From JBBRHQ01 sp963720735 (GTDB lineage Bacteria > Actinomycetota > Thermoleophilia > Solirubrobacterales > 70-9), in contig CAVRGL010000010.1 of NCBI GenBank assembly GCA_963720735.1, forward strand, positions 310,001-374,000: a stretch of DNA of 64,000 nt. The letters are read 5' to 3'. A program made the position numbers and the translations under genes. Below the pieces are notes generated by a model, which saw only the letters and a list, made by a program, of their open reading frames with translations, did no database searches and was not told the DNA's origin. Position 1 is the first letter of the stretch. Every line of letters begins with the position of its first letter. Below are positions 32,557 to 42,275 of the stretch, in pieces.

Positions 32557-33887
32557 GCCCTGGGCAGCCGGATCGAGAGGCGCCCGCCCGAGGCAGAGGG
32601 CAGCGCCTCGACCTCGCCTCCGCTCGCGCGGGCGAGCCGTCTCGACAGCGCCAGACCGAGGCCCGCGCCCCCGGAGCCGGCGCCTTGATCGCGGTCGGCG
32701 CCGCTGACTCCGGGCTCGAAGATCCTCTCGAGGTCGTCCGGGGGCACCCCGTCGCCGTCGTCGGCGACGAGGTAGGAGACCTCGGAGCCATCGGCCTCGA
32801 AGGTGACCCTGACCCGGCTCCTGGCGTGGCGACATGCGTTCTCGAGGACCGGACTGAGGATGCGCTCGATCAGGTCGCCGTCGACGGCTACGCGAACGCC
32901 CTCGGGACCTTCGAGGTCGATAGCGATCTCTCCGGCACACCGCTCGGAGGCACAGGCGTCGACCGCGGCGGCTGCCGTGCTGTGCGGGTCGGCGCTGCGC
33001 CGGTCGGCCTGCCCTAGCTCGGCTCTCGACGCCGCCAGGATCGAGTCCATCGCGCGCGTCAGGTGATCCGTCTCCGTGACCGCGCCGGCGAGCGCGGCGC
33101 GGGTCTCCTCCGCCCGGGCGCCCGGTGCAAGCGCCAGCTGCGCCCGGGCCCGGATCTTCGTCATTGACGTGCGCAGCTCGTGCGATAGCTCGGCGGCGAA
33201 CCGCCGCTCGCGGCGAACCCCCACGGCGACCCGGTCGAGCAGCCCGTCGAGCGTCGCCGCGAGCCGTGTGAACTCGTCCCGGGGCGGGCCGAGGCCGAAG
33301 CGCCGGTCGAGGTCGCGCTCGCTCCATTCCGCCGCCTCGGCCGACATCCGGTCCACCGGCCGCAGGGCGGCACGCAGAAGCCAGCGGCCGGCGAGCGCAA
33401 CCGCCAAAAGGACGACGAGCGCCATCAGCAGAGACCCGATCAGCGCGATCCGCTCCGATCGCTCATACGGCGTCAGAGAGAGGCCCGCGACCACGGTCCC
33501 CACCCGCTGTCCAGCGATGATCACCGGTAGGGTCCGCAGCCTCGTCGAGCCGCTGTCCACCCGCTCACGGGGGCCGGCCGAGAGGAGCCGCGCCGCCCGA
33601 TCAAGCTTCGCTCCCGCTCGAGGAGATTCCAGCGTCCTCGAGCCCGAGAAGACCCAGATCGGCTGGTCAACCGCACCGGCGTCGGGCGCCTCCTGTGCAC
33701 GCAGGCGCCCGTCGACGACCTGCAGCGAATCGAGGGCCGCGGTCGCCCGCGAGCGCAGGAGGTCGTTAGCGTCGGCGTCGAGCCGGGAGCCGAGGATCAG
33801 GTTGAAGGCGAGCACGGTCAGCGCCAGCGCCAGCGCGACCGCGAGGACCACGGCCGCCAGCAGGCGCCCGTGGAGTCCGGGCCTCAA
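32553..33887 (-). CDS. Membrane sensor histidine kinase
   Basis: 444 residues: TM1 at about 8-32, an extracytoplasmic sensor of about 115 residues, TM2 at about 147-170, HAMP, then HisKA (RRFAAELSHELRTSMTKIRA, phospho-His236) and HATPase with NACRHARS, DDGDGVPPDDL, IFEPGVSG and GAGLGLALSRRL. The H-box has Ser in place of the usual Pro (HELRTS), which may alter phosphatase activity. The start overlaps the upstream response regulator by 4 bp. Belongs with the ABC cassette immediately upstream. Confidence 0.92.
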   Translation of the reverse strand: MRPGLHGRLLAAVVLAVALALALTVLAFNLILGSRLDADANDLLRSRATAALDSLQVVDGRLRAQEAPDAGAVDQPIWVFSGSRTLESPRAGAKLDRAARLLSAGPRERVDSGSTRLRTLPVIIAGQRVGTVVAGLSLTPYERSERIALIGSLLMALVVLLAVALAGRWLLRAALRPVDRMSAEAAEWSERDLDRRFGLGPPRDEFTRLAATLDGLLDRVAVGVRRERRFAAELSHELRTSMTKIRARAQLALAPGARAEETRAALAGAVTETDHLTRAMDSILAASRAELGQADRRSADPHSTAAAAVDACASERCAGEIAIDLEGPEGVRVAVDGDLIERILSPVLENACRHARSRVRVTFEADGSEVSYLVADDGDGVPPDDLERIFEPGVSGADRDQGAGSGGAGLGLALSRRLARASGGEVEALPSASGGRLSIRLPRA

Positions 33888-34564
33888 CTCCCCGGCTCTG
33901 CCGCCAGCGAGTAGCCGACCCCGTAGACGGTGATCAGCTCAGGAGCCTCGTCGAAGCCGCTGAGCTTGCGCCGCAGGCGGGCGACGTAGACGTCGAGGGT
34001 GTTGTCGTGGACCATAGCGCCGTCTGGCCATGCAGCCGCCCTCAGTGAGCCCCGCCTGACGGCATCTCCAGGCCGCGCCGCCAGCGCCGCCAGAAGGCGG
34101 AACTCGGTCGGCGTCAGCGGCACCGCATCTGAGCCGCAGTGGACCGAGTGGGCGACCGGGTCGAGTCGCAACTTCCCGGCCGTCATCCCGGTGGAGCCTC
34201 CGGAGCGGCGGATCAGCGCCCGCAGCCGGGCCAGCAGCTCCTCGAAGTCAAAGGGCTTGGTCATGTAGTCGTCGCCGCCTGCGCTGAACCCCGAGAGCCG
34301 GTCAGCTCGGGTGTTGAGCGCCGTCAGGAACAGGACTGGAACCTCCTCCCCCTCCGCACGCAGGGCGTGGCAGACGTCGCGCCCGTCGGCGTCGGGAAGG
34401 CCGACGTCGACGAGCAGCACGTGTGGCTCGAAGTCCGCCGCCCGCCTCAGCAGGTCGCCGCCGCTGGAGACCCCCCGGACGTCGAACTCGGCTCGGCGCA
34501 GGCCGGCGAGGAGGATGTCGAGCAGCTTGAGGTCGTCCTCGGCGACGAGGATGCGCTCGCCCAC
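33884..34564 (-). CDS. OmpR-family response regulator (second of two)
   Basis: A receiver with VAEDDLKLL, phosphoacceptor Asp in LLVDVGLPDADG, FLTALN and MTKPFDFEEL, followed by a winged helix (PLTPTEFRLLAALAARPGD, DNTLDVYVARLRRKLSG, VYGVGYSL). GTG 34564 is chosen because it follows the upstream regulator's stop by 4 bp and starts the conserved fold; ATG 34582 is a longer alternative inside that gene. Cognate regulator of the kinase that follows. Confidence 0.9.
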   Translation of the reverse strand: MGERILVAEDDLKLLDILLAGLRRAEFDVRGVSSGGDLLRRAADFEPHVLLVDVGLPDADGRDVCHALRAEGEEVPVLFLTALNTRADRLSGFSAGGDDYMTKPFDFEELLARLRALIRRSGGSTGMTAGKLRLDPVAHSVHCGSDAVPLTPTEFRLLAALAARPGDAVRRGSLRAAAWPDGAMVHDNTLDVYVARLRRKLSGFDEAPELITVYGVGYSLAAEPGS

Positions 34565-34568
34565 TTCG

Positions 34569-35242
34569 TCACCTCCCACCATCGGCGTTGAGCCGGTAGC
34601 CGGCCCCGCGCACCGTCTCGATGCTCTTCATGCCGAAGGGCCGGTCGATTTTCTCGCGGAGGTAGCGGACGTAGACGTCGACGATGTTGAGCGGTTCTCG
34701 TACGCTGTCCCAGGCCGCCTCCAGTAGCTGGAAGCGGCTGAGCATCGCCGGGCCGGCGCATGAAGGCCTCTAGCAGTGAGTACTCCTTGGCCGAGAGCTC
34801 GACCCTCCTCACCGCCCGGTGACGCGGCGGGCCGCAGGGTCGAGGCGCAGGTCTCCGGTCTCGAGCACGGTCGGATTTTCGATGCGCCGCGGCGCACGAG
34901 GGCCCGCAGCCGGGCGAGCAGCTCGGCGAAGGAGAAGGGCTTGGTCAGGTAGTCGTCGGCTCCCCCGTCGAGGCCGGCGATCCGGTCCTCGACGGCGTCT
35001 CGCGCGGTCAGCATCAGCACCGGCGCCCAGACACCATCAGCCCGAAGCCGCCGGCAGGTCTCGAAGCCGTCGATGCCGGGGAGCATGACGTCGAGAACGA
35101 TGGCGTCGTATTCGGTGGAGCCCGCCATCCAGATGGCGTCCTCGCCCTTGGTAGCGACGTCGGCGGCGAGGCCCTCCTCGCGCATCCCCCGGCGGATCAG
35201 GCCAGCCATCTTGACCTCGTCTTCGACGATCAGAATCCGCAT
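34569..35242 (-). pseudogene. OmpR-family response regulator (first of two) with a frameshifted DNA-binding domain
   Basis: The receiver domain is intact from ATG 35242: MRILIVEDEVKMAG, LDVMLPGIDG, MLTARD and LTKPFSFAELLARL. From about 34880 the winged helix is split over frames: NPTVLETGDLRLDPAARR, then RRVELSAKEYSLLEAFMRRPG, then LSRFQLLEAAWDSVREPLN and IVDVYVRYLREKIDRPFG with VRGAGYRLNADGGR. At least three indels fall within about 150 bp. As read, the protein would have a receiver but no working DNA-binding domain. Confidence 0.85.
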
Positions 35243-35341
35243 CGTCCCGATCGTCCCAAGGAAGGATGAACGCAAGATGAGAGGACGTGAGAAGACGATC
35301 GATGACGGCCTCGGCCACTTGAGCGGGGATCCCTTCCGAAT

Positions 35342-38008
35342 CTAGGGTTCGCGCAGGACGTCAGCAGCGCTGACCCGCCTCACCGCGAGCAGCGCCCCAC
35401 CAATCGCTACGGTCGAAGCGAACGCCATGAAAAGGACGAAGCCGAGCAGGGGCCATACCGCCACGGTCAGCAGCGGCGGCGTCAAGGTGAAGAACAGGCT
35501 GAGGATGCCTACCGACAGCAGGCCGAGGCCGAGGCCCACCGGCACCCCGATCACGATCGCCGCCAGCACCGCGACGACTCCCTCCAGGGCCGGTCCGGTG
35601 ACGATCTGTGCGGCGTCGGCACCGGCGGCCTGGAGAGTCGCGAACTCGCGCCGCCGCTCCAGCACCAGGAAGGCCCCCAGCACGGCGACGCCGATCGCCG
35701 CGACCAGGGCGGCGCCAACCGCCTCTATCTGGCTCAGCGGGTCGAGGCTGAGCGTGGTCAGGTTGCGGATACCGATGAAGGACTGGGGGCCGATCGGAAC
35801 CACGGCAAACCCGCGTGCCACCGGAGTCCGCCGCAACTCGGCGGCCACTGCTCCGGGTGGCTGGCCCGGAGTGTCCTTGGCAAGGTAGAAGTCGGGCCGC
35901 GGCAGCAGGTAGGACGGTAGCGCCGAAGAGTTGATGACCATCTCGCTGACGGGGTTCGATGGCGGAACGGCCCGGAACACCCCGACCACCCGCAGCGTGA
36001 CGTTGCGGCTCAGGTCCTGGTCATCGGGGAAGATGGTCAGCGGCAGCGGGTCGCCCGGCTTCACGGCGGCGTCCACGGCGATCTCCTTGGCGATCAGGAC
36101 TCCCCCGCGCTGCTTCGCGAGCCCATCGATGCCGCTGCCGGAGATCATCCGGGGTACCTCCGTCACCGTCTTCGAGTAGGAGCTGGGGTCGATGGCCATG
36201 ATCGTCTTGCGGTCGGTTCCGGATCGGGCCGGCACGGTGCGGATCGGGGTCACGGCACTGACATGGGGCCCCAGAGAGCGGGGCAGGGTGTTGAGTGGGT
36301 CGCCTGGAACGAGGCGAAGATCGGAGCCGAATTCAGACCTGGTATCGGCGTGTTGGGCGGCCTTGTATGTGCCGACAAAGGTGACGACCTGCGTGCCGAA
36401 GGCGACCGCGAGCGCGCCCAGGACGACGGCCACACCGGTCCGGGCCGGGCGGCGCGCCAGCCAGCGCAGTGTGGCAACCCGCCAGGAGCCCAGCGAGCCG
36501 GCGCCAGCCGGGCGCGCCCAGCGCTCGGCGCGGGCGAGCAGCAGGCGGACCGCGAGCAGGGTGACGCCGACCCAGAGAAAGATCGGCGCCAGGAGATAGA
36601 AGAAGGCAAGGGCCACCACCGAGCCCTCTACCGGCGTCGGCTGCAGCCCACCGCTGGAGAGGTTGACCACGAGGATCGCCGTCCCGACCCCGATCGCGAC
36701 GAAGTCGAGACCAGCGCGACGCCACAGCGGGGTCCAGCCGCGCTCGAGCACCCTTCGCTCCGGGACCTCCGGGTGTGGGCTGGCGCGCAGGAGGCGCAGG
36801 AGGCGAACAGCGGCGGCGAGCATGCCGAGGCCAACGGCGATCAGGACCGAGAGCGCCATTCCGCCGACCGATACCCCGTGCCACGCCCACTTCCCGGTCA
36901 CGGCGCTGACTGCGGCGATCGCCACGATCACCCCGATCAGCGATCCGAGCAGGGCGGCGACCCCGGTGTGGGCGGCCGCAAGCGCCGCAAGCTGGCGGTC
37001 GGCCGCACCCCGCAGCCTGAGCAGAGCGTCCTCGCGGCGGCCGGCCTCGGTCAGGGCCGACTGGGCGGCGAGCCCCAGGGCGGCGGCCACCAGCGCCCCC
37101 GGAATCCCGAGCAGAAGGAAGAGTGTCTTGGCGTTGGTGGCGTCAGCGGAAGCCTCGGTCAGCTGCTCGGCCGCGTTGTCGGAGACGACCATGTCGCCCG
37201 GCGCTTGACGCTTGAGGATGCGCTTCAACTGTCCCGTCCACAGCACCGCCTGGGCGGGATCGGAGGGGTAGGAGGAATGGTCGATGCTGAGATGGGACTC
37301 GACGCTGACCGGCGGCAGGTCGGTGAGCGAGGGATCGAGCACCGGCGTAGTCGGGCCCAGCTCCGCCTGTAGGGCCGGCAGGATCACCCGCTGGAAGGTC
37401 CCGTAGGGGACCACGATGCCACGCGGCACCAGGGCGACATCACCCTGCACGGAGCCTGCGGGAATCGCAAACCAGGTGGGGAGCGCTCCGCGCAAGTCCA
37501 CGGTGCCGCCGGTCGGCACCGACAGACCCAGCTTTCGGGAGGTCCCAGGCAACTCGATCGAAACCCTCTTGGCAGAGCCGAAGCCGGGCGAGGCCGCCAG
37601 TGCCTGGTCGAGGAGAGCGCCGTTGCGCAGCGAGCCGCCGACCACGCGAACCCACGGGTTGTGCTTGATATAGGCGGGATCGATGGCGAAGAGCCGGGCG
37701 CTGACCCGGCTGCCGCCGGGGGTGCCGACGAAGACGTCCGCGCTGGCAAAGCGGTCAGCACGGCTGACCCCGGGCACTGCCGCCAGCTTCCGCCCGATCT
37801 GGCTGATGTCGACCTTCAGCGAGGTCGCCAGCGCCCGCATCTCGACCTGAACCGGAGCGAGGGCGGTCCGGGTCATCGAGCTTGTGGCCTGGTTGACGAA
37901 CAGGAGAGTCGCGCCAAGGATCGCGACCGGGAGCGCCACACCGAGCGCGGCCAGGACAAGACGCCGTGGAGCGCGGCGGATGTCCTGGGCAAGCAGCCAG
38001 CGGATCAC
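35342..38008 (-). CDS. Large FtsX/MacB-type ABC transporter permease
   Basis: An 888-residue permease with an N-terminal TM (LVLAALGVALPVAILGATLLFV), a periplasmic domain of about 220 residues, an FtsX-like membrane block near 290-400, a central membrane region near 440-500, a TM at about 530, a second periplasmic domain and a C-terminal FtsX block with ERRREFATLQAAGA, the coupling-helix motif. This duplicated layout is used for lipid, lipoprotein or peptide extraction rather than import. It overlaps the preceding ATPase gene by 4 bp. No indels were found despite its size. Confidence 0.92.
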   Translation of the reverse strand: MIRWLLAQDIRRAPRRLVLAALGVALPVAILGATLLFVNQATSSMTRTALAPVQVEMRALATSLKVDISQIGRKLAAVPGVSRADRFASADVFVGTPGGSRVSARLFAIDPAYIKHNPWVRVVGGSLRNGALLDQALAASPGFGSAKRVSIELPGTSRKLGLSVPTGGTVDLRGALPTWFAIPAGSVQGDVALVPRGIVVPYGTFQRVILPALQAELGPTTPVLDPSLTDLPPVSVESHLSIDHSSYPSDPAQAVLWTGQLKRILKRQAPGDMVVSDNAAEQLTEASADATNAKTLFLLLGIPGALVAAALGLAAQSALTEAGRREDALLRLRGAADRQLAALAAAHTGVAALLGSLIGVIVAIAAVSAVTGKWAWHGVSVGGMALSVLIAVGLGMLAAAVRLLRLLRASPHPEVPERRVLERGWTPLWRRAGLDFVAIGVGTAILVVNLSSGGLQPTPVEGSVVALAFFYLLAPIFLWVGVTLLAVRLLLARAERWARPAGAGSLGSWRVATLRWLARRPARTGVAVVLGALAVAFGTQVVTFVGTYKAAQHADTRSEFGSDLRLVPGDPLNTLPRSLGPHVSAVTPIRTVPARSGTDRKTIMAIDPSSYSKTVTEVPRMISGSGIDGLAKQRGGVLIAKEIAVDAAVKPGDPLPLTIFPDDQDLSRNVTLRVVGVFRAVPPSNPVSEMVINSSALPSYLLPRPDFYLAKDTPGQPPGAVAAELRRTPVARGFAVVPIGPQSFIGIRNLTTLSLDPLSQIEAVGAALVAAIGVAVLGAFLVLERRREFATLQAAGADAAQIVTGPALEGVVAVLAAIVIGVPVGLGLGLLSVGILSLFFTLTPPLLTVAVWPLLGFVLFMAFASTVAIGGALLAVRRVSAADVLREP

Positions 38009-38718
38009 CGCGCGACCCCCGGCGGGCCGCTGGGCGCCGCAGTGTCCAGCCGCCCCGAGTGCAGGTTGACGGTGCGCTGGGCACGCCCGGCGACGGCGGG
38101 GTCATGGGTGACGAGGACCACGGCCGCGCCCTGCGCGCCGGCGGCGTCGAGCAGAAGTTTGACCACCGACTGCGCCGTACTCGAGTCCAGGTTTCCCGTG
38201 GGCTCGTCGGCCAGCACGACAGCCGGCTCATTGATCAGGGCCCGGGCGATGGCCACCCGCTGCTGCTCTCCGCCGGAGAGCTGCTCGGGCAGCTTGTCGG
38301 CATGATCATCCAATCCGACCCTCTCCAGGGCGCTGCTCACGGCGCGATGGCGCTCCTCAGGTTCGCGGCCGTCCAGCAGCATCGGCACCTCGACGTTCTC
38401 GGAGGCTGTCGCCTGAGGCAGCAGGGCGATGCCCTGGGCAATGTAGCCGCAGGCGCGGCGGCGAAACCGGGCGCGCTCCTTGCCCTTCATGGACTGCCAG
38501 TCGACCCCGCTGATCCGCGCACTGCCGCTGTCGGGCGTGTCGAGTCCGGCCAGGAGGCTGAGCAGGGTGCTCTTGCCCGAGCCGCTTGGGCCCATCACCG
38601 CGACAATCTCACCGGCGGCCAAGGTCAGCGAAACCCGATCGAGGCCATTCACCGATTGCCTGCCCGCCTGGTAGACGTGGGTCAGCTCGATCGCCTCGAC
38701 CGCGGCCGCCTCAGCCAT
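38005..38718 (-). CDS. ABC transporter ATP-binding protein (LolD/MacB type), second of pair
   Basis: A 237-residue ATPase: Walker A GPSGSGKST, Q-loop region, signature LSGGEQQRVAIARAL, Walker B VVLADEPTG and D-loop NLDSST, H-loop VLVTHDP. All catalytic residues are present. ATG 38718 is preferred because it overlaps the stop of the upstream ATPase (ATGGCTGA). Closely matches the permease-coupled LolD/FtsE group. Works with the 888-residue permease, perhaps as half of a heterodimer with the ATPase encoded just upstream. Confidence 0.92.
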   Translation of the reverse strand: MAEAAAVEAIELTHVYQAGRQSVNGLDRVSLTLAAGEIVAVMGPSGSGKSTLLSLLAGLDTPDSGSARISGVDWQSMKGKERARFRRRACGYIAQGIALLPQATASENVEVPMLLDGREPEERHRAVSSALERVGLDDHADKLPEQLSGGEQQRVAIARALINEPAVVLADEPTGNLDSSTAQSVVKLLLDAAGAQGAAVVLVTHDPAVAGRAQRTVNLHSGRLDTAAPSGPPGVAR

Positions 38719-39405
38719 CGTCGACCACCAGCCCATCCCCCATTGTCAGGCGGCGCTGGGCCCGCTCGGCGACCCGCGGGTTGTGGGTAACCGTGAGGAT
38801 CGCAGTGCCCTCGTGGGCTCGCAGCCGATCGAGCAGCTCGAGGACCCCTCTGTGGTCGTCTCGTCGAGCTCGCCGGTTGGCTCATCGGCCAGCAGGACCT
38901 GCGGCCGCGGGGCGAGCGCGATCGCGACCGCCACTCGCTGCGCCTCCCCGCCCGATAGTTCGGCCGGAGTCCGGCGGCTCAGCTCAAGCAGCCCGAGCTG
39001 ATCGAGCAGCTGCTCGGCGCGGTCCCGGGCTTCACTCCGGCCCCGACCGTCGAGGCGGAGCGGCAACTCCACGTTGCCGGCCACGTCGAGGTTCGGGTGG
39101 AGGTTGTCGCGCTGCAGCACCAAGCCGATGCCGCTGCGCCGCAGCCGGGCCCGCTCCGGCGCCGGCAAGCGGGTGATGTCCTGGCGCTCGAACATCACCG
39201 AGCCGCCGTTCGGCTCCAGCAGGCCGGCGAGAATGTGTACCAAGGTGCTCTTGCCGCTTCCCGAAGGACCCATCAGGCTGGTCCACGATCCCCGCCCGAG
39301 GTCGAGCGCGGCCCCTCTAAGGGCCACCGTCTCGACCTCTGTCTCGCGATAGATGTAGAACAGGTCCCGGGCCTCGATCACCGGCTGGCCTCTGTCGGCC
39401 ATCAT
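38711..39405 (-). pseudogene. ABC transporter ATP-binding protein (LolD/MacB type), first of pair, with a C-terminal frameshift
   Basis: Walker A GPSGSGKST, signature ELSGGEAQRVAVAIAL and Walker B QVLLADEPTGELDETT are intact. Just after the D-loop, near 38850, one G appears to be missing from a G run. The next frame continues VLELLDRLRAHEGTAIL and VTHNPRVAERAQRRL (H-loop) to a stop at 38711 that overlaps the next ATPase start. With the G restored the protein is about 232 residues and complete. The indel lies in a homopolymer, a common site of sequencing error. Confidence 0.85.
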
Positions 39406-39408
39406 CAC

Positions 39409-40185
39409 TCAGCGGACGAAATGGGCGGTTTCGGTGTGTCCGCCTCCCACCTTCCATGACTTGACCAGTCCGAGGCCCGGCGCGAACCACTTGCGCTCGT
39501 GGAAGGAGGGATCGAGTGGGTTGATGTCCCGAGTCTTGACCACCTTGTGGAAAGTGCGCCCAGGCACACTTACCGTTGCGTTGGCGCTCAGCACCTTCGC
39601 CAGGTCGAGGGCGACGCCCGGCCGGTACTCCTGCCGATAGGTCGGCCCGGGCTTGGGGTTGGCCTGGATGACGATCCCGGGCTGGGCGCCGTCGACGCCG
39701 GCCTCCCAGGAGCCCTGCGTGCTCGTGACAACTCCCTTCGAATACTCCTTGGTCGCCTCACCGAAGTACCAGACGTTGCCGGCCTTGTCCTGGGCGTACC
39801 AGTCGAGCGTGTCCTCCAACAAGCCCTGAGAGGTGGTGACCTTGTCGTGGATCACAAGACGCTTGACTCCCACGATCGTCTTCGTTTGGTGAAGGACGGT
39901 CTGCTGGTGGCGCGTCTTGACGCCGTCCCTGAGCCCGACGAGAACGTGCGACGCGCCCGGAGTCAAGGGGAAGTATGGATTCGTGACCTGGGTGGTGAAG
40001 TTTGCCGGGACGATCTTCAGGTGATAGTTCGCCTGGGCGGTGCCCCCCTTGCCCAGCTTGGGTGGCAGGCTCGTGGTCCCCTGGGAATCTGTCGAGCTGG
40101 CAAGCTTCGTTCCGCTCGACCCGCATCCTCCGATTACCGCGCCCGCCGCGACGGCCAGGATCGGTATCGCCTTGACGCTCCTCAT
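39409..40185 (-). CDS. Lipoprotein of an uncharacterised actinobacterial family, linked to the ABC cassette
   Basis: A 258-residue protein. Signal and lipobox (IPILAVAAGAVIGGC) are followed by an exported domain with NPYFPLTPGASHVL, EDTLDWYAQDKAGNVWYFG, GSWEAGVDGAQPGIV, TYRQEYRPG and ERKWFAPGLGLVKSW. These conserved blocks recur in many secreted actinobacterial proteins of unknown role. ATG 40185 has AAAGGA about 8 nt upstream. It is the first gene of the intact cassette and ends 3 bp before the first ATPase, so it may present or accept the substrate of the permease. Confidence 0.82.
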   Translation of the reverse strand: MRSVKAIPILAVAAGAVIGGCGSSGTKLASSTDSQGTTSLPPKLGKGGTAQANYHLKIVPANFTTQVTNPYFPLTPGASHVLVGLRDGVKTRHQQTVLHQTKTIVGVKRLVIHDKVTTSQGLLEDTLDWYAQDKAGNVWYFGEATKEYSKGVVTSTQGSWEAGVDGAQPGIVIQANPKPGPTYRQEYRPGVALDLAKVLSANATVSVPGRTFHKVVKTRDINPLDPSFHERKWFAPGLGLVKSWKVGGGHTETAHFVR

Positions 40186-40399
40186 TGCATTTCCTTTCGT
40201 TCCGCCTGCGAACATCCGGGAAGAAGCAAAGCGGGGGAGAATGAAGGGGAAATGAGAAGCGCCCGGGCGGCTTCTGGGGTCTAGTCCGCTCCCGGCTCTC
40301 GTGATCCCCTTGCGTGCAGTCCCCGTCGGCCCGAGCCCTGGATTGAGCCGATGGGCGAGCGATGGATGAGAGACGGCGGCCCCGTGCGAGCCGCCGTCT

Positions 40400-40774
40400 C
40401 CCGGTCCTGCATGTGGGGCAAGTCTGGGCCCTTGGCCGACCCCCCTGGCCGCTGTCGCCCTGCTGCCCAGCGCCCGCTTCGGTGTCGGCGGCCTCGTTCT
40501 GGTCGCCGGCCTGGTTGGCATCACTGGCTCCGCCGTTGTCGTTGGCCTCACCCTGATCGCTCTCGCCGGCTCCGGACTGCTCCTGGGCTCCGGATTGCTC
40601 CTGAGGCTCCGGACTGCTGGGTGGCCCCAGCAGCCTCGCCGGCTCCGGACTGCTCCTGGGCGGACAGGGTCGCGAATTCCCGCCCTGGGTCGCTCCCGCG
40701 AGGGCGGCTCCGCCCAGAGCCAGCGCCGCCAGCGCCGCGATCGCGGCGATTCCGTTCCTCGATTTGTTGGTCGT
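40400..40774 (-). pseudogene. Small secreted protein with QEQSGA repeats, frameshifted and without a start codon
   Basis: On the minus strand KSRNGIAAIAALAALALGGA forms a signal peptide. It is followed across three frames by EFATLSAQEQSGAGEAAGAT, QEQSGAQEQSGAGE and DQGEANDNGGASDANQAGDQ, an Asn/Asp/Gln-rich tail. The frame holds no ATG, GTG or TTG near the signal; an AAGGAGCAGGAG ribosome site precedes ACG at 40772-40774 where ATG would be expected. Two indels split the QEQSGA repeats. The end near 40400 is approximate. 40186-40400 holds only this tail and the cassette promoter region. Confidence 0.5.
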
Positions 40775-40860
40775 CTCCTGCTCCTTGATTTCGTCGTTTC
40801 CGAACAGGAACCAAGGTAGGAGACGCCGATGAGCTGAATGTGGAGCGGTAGCTCGCAGCC

Positions 40861-42242
40861 TCAGCGGATCGGGGCTCGGAGATGGCGCCGGCCGGCAGCG
40901 AGATCCAGACGTCGGCCCCACCGCGCTCGCGGTTGGCGGCGTGGGCGCCTCCGCCGTGAGCCTCGGCCACCGCCTCGACGATCGCCAGCCCCAGGCCGCT
41001 GCCTCCGCGGCCGCGCGCCGGGTCGGCCCGGCTGAACCGCTCGAAAGCCCAGTCGAGAAGTCGGGCGGAAATCCGGGGCCCTCGTCGGTGACATGAGCTC
41101 GAGCGCGCCCTGCTCGGTGGCGGAGAGACCGATCGGGCCGCGGCCATGGCGCAGAGCGTTCTCGATCATGTTGCCCAGCGCCTGCTCTACCCGCAGCCGG
41201 TCGACCCGCAGCGCCAGACCGTTCGGAGGCGATCGAGATCGGCCGCTCCTGCGCGGCGCAGCGCTCCTCGAAGCGGTCGCGGAGGCCGGCGAGCAGCTCG
41301 TCGGAGCCGATCTCCGTCAGACGCACCGCGAGCCGGCCCTCCTCGGCACGGGCCACGACCAGCAGGTCATCGGCGAGGCGGGCCAGCCGATCGGTCTCCT
41401 CGGCCGCGGAGCGGATCGCCCCCTCGAGCTCCTCCGGGCTGCGGGCGCTTCGCATCGCCAGCTCCAGCTCGGCCTTGAGGATCGCCAGCGGGGTGCGAAG
41501 CTCATGGCTCGCGTCGGAGACGAAGGTGCGCTCGCGCTCGAGCGCGCCCTCCAGGCGGGCGAGCATCTCGTTGAGCGTCTCCCCGAGGCGCTCGACCTCG
41601 TCCCGGCTCCGCGGGACCGGAGGCGGCGGCCCGGCTCCGAGGCCGATATCTCCGCCGCCTGCCGGCGCATCGCCTCGACCGGGCGCAGTGCGCTCGAGGC
41701 CACCCGTAACCGGCCAGCGAGGCGAGCAGCAGCGCGACCGGCCCACCGATCAGCAGCAGCCTCCGAAGGCTCGCGAGCGAGTCGTTGCGATCGTCGAGCG
41801 CGGCGCCGACGACGATCACACGGCGATCCCGGCGGCCGCCCTAGACCGGCGAGGCCCTGATCCTCGACGGCTCCTCGAGCCGGCCGACCGGGCCCCGGTC
41901 GAAGCTGACCTCACCCTCTCCCGCCTCGGCCAGCTGGGAGGGGTGAGCAGGCTCGCCCCCCGAACCGACGGGGTCGCGGCAAGCACACGGCCGTCAGCGG
42001 CGATGATCTGCGCGAAGCCCTCCTCCTGCTGGGAGAGCAGCCGGTGCCCGCCGTCGTCGCTGCCTCCGCGATGCGCCGCCAGTGCCGCGACGGCCTCGCC
42101 CGGCGCTCAGTCCCTGCTCAATCGTCCCGTCGAGATCGGAGCGGAAGCGCAGGTAGAGAAGGAGGCCGATCGCCGCCAGCACCAGCGCCATCACGAAGGC
42201 GAAGGCGAGCGTCAACCGCAGCCTTATCGGCAGCCGCCTCAT
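40861..42242 (-). pseudogene. Sensor histidine kinase interrupted by several frameshifts
   Basis: ATG 42242 begins RRLPIRLRLTLAFAFVMALV with TM1. Later fragments give a second TM (LLLIGGPVALLLASLAGYG), HAMP-like EVERLGETLNEMLARLEGAL, the H-box FVSDASHELRTPLAILKAEL, and, in another frame, FERFSRADPARGRGGSGLGL and GGADVWISLPAG of the HATPase. At least four frame changes are needed. All domains are present in order and the pieces stay well conserved. No response regulator is adjacent to it; one of the two regulators in the other cassette may be its partner. Confidence 0.82.
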
Positions 42243-42275
42243 CGGACCACCCTAGCCAGGCACATCCGCGTGACA

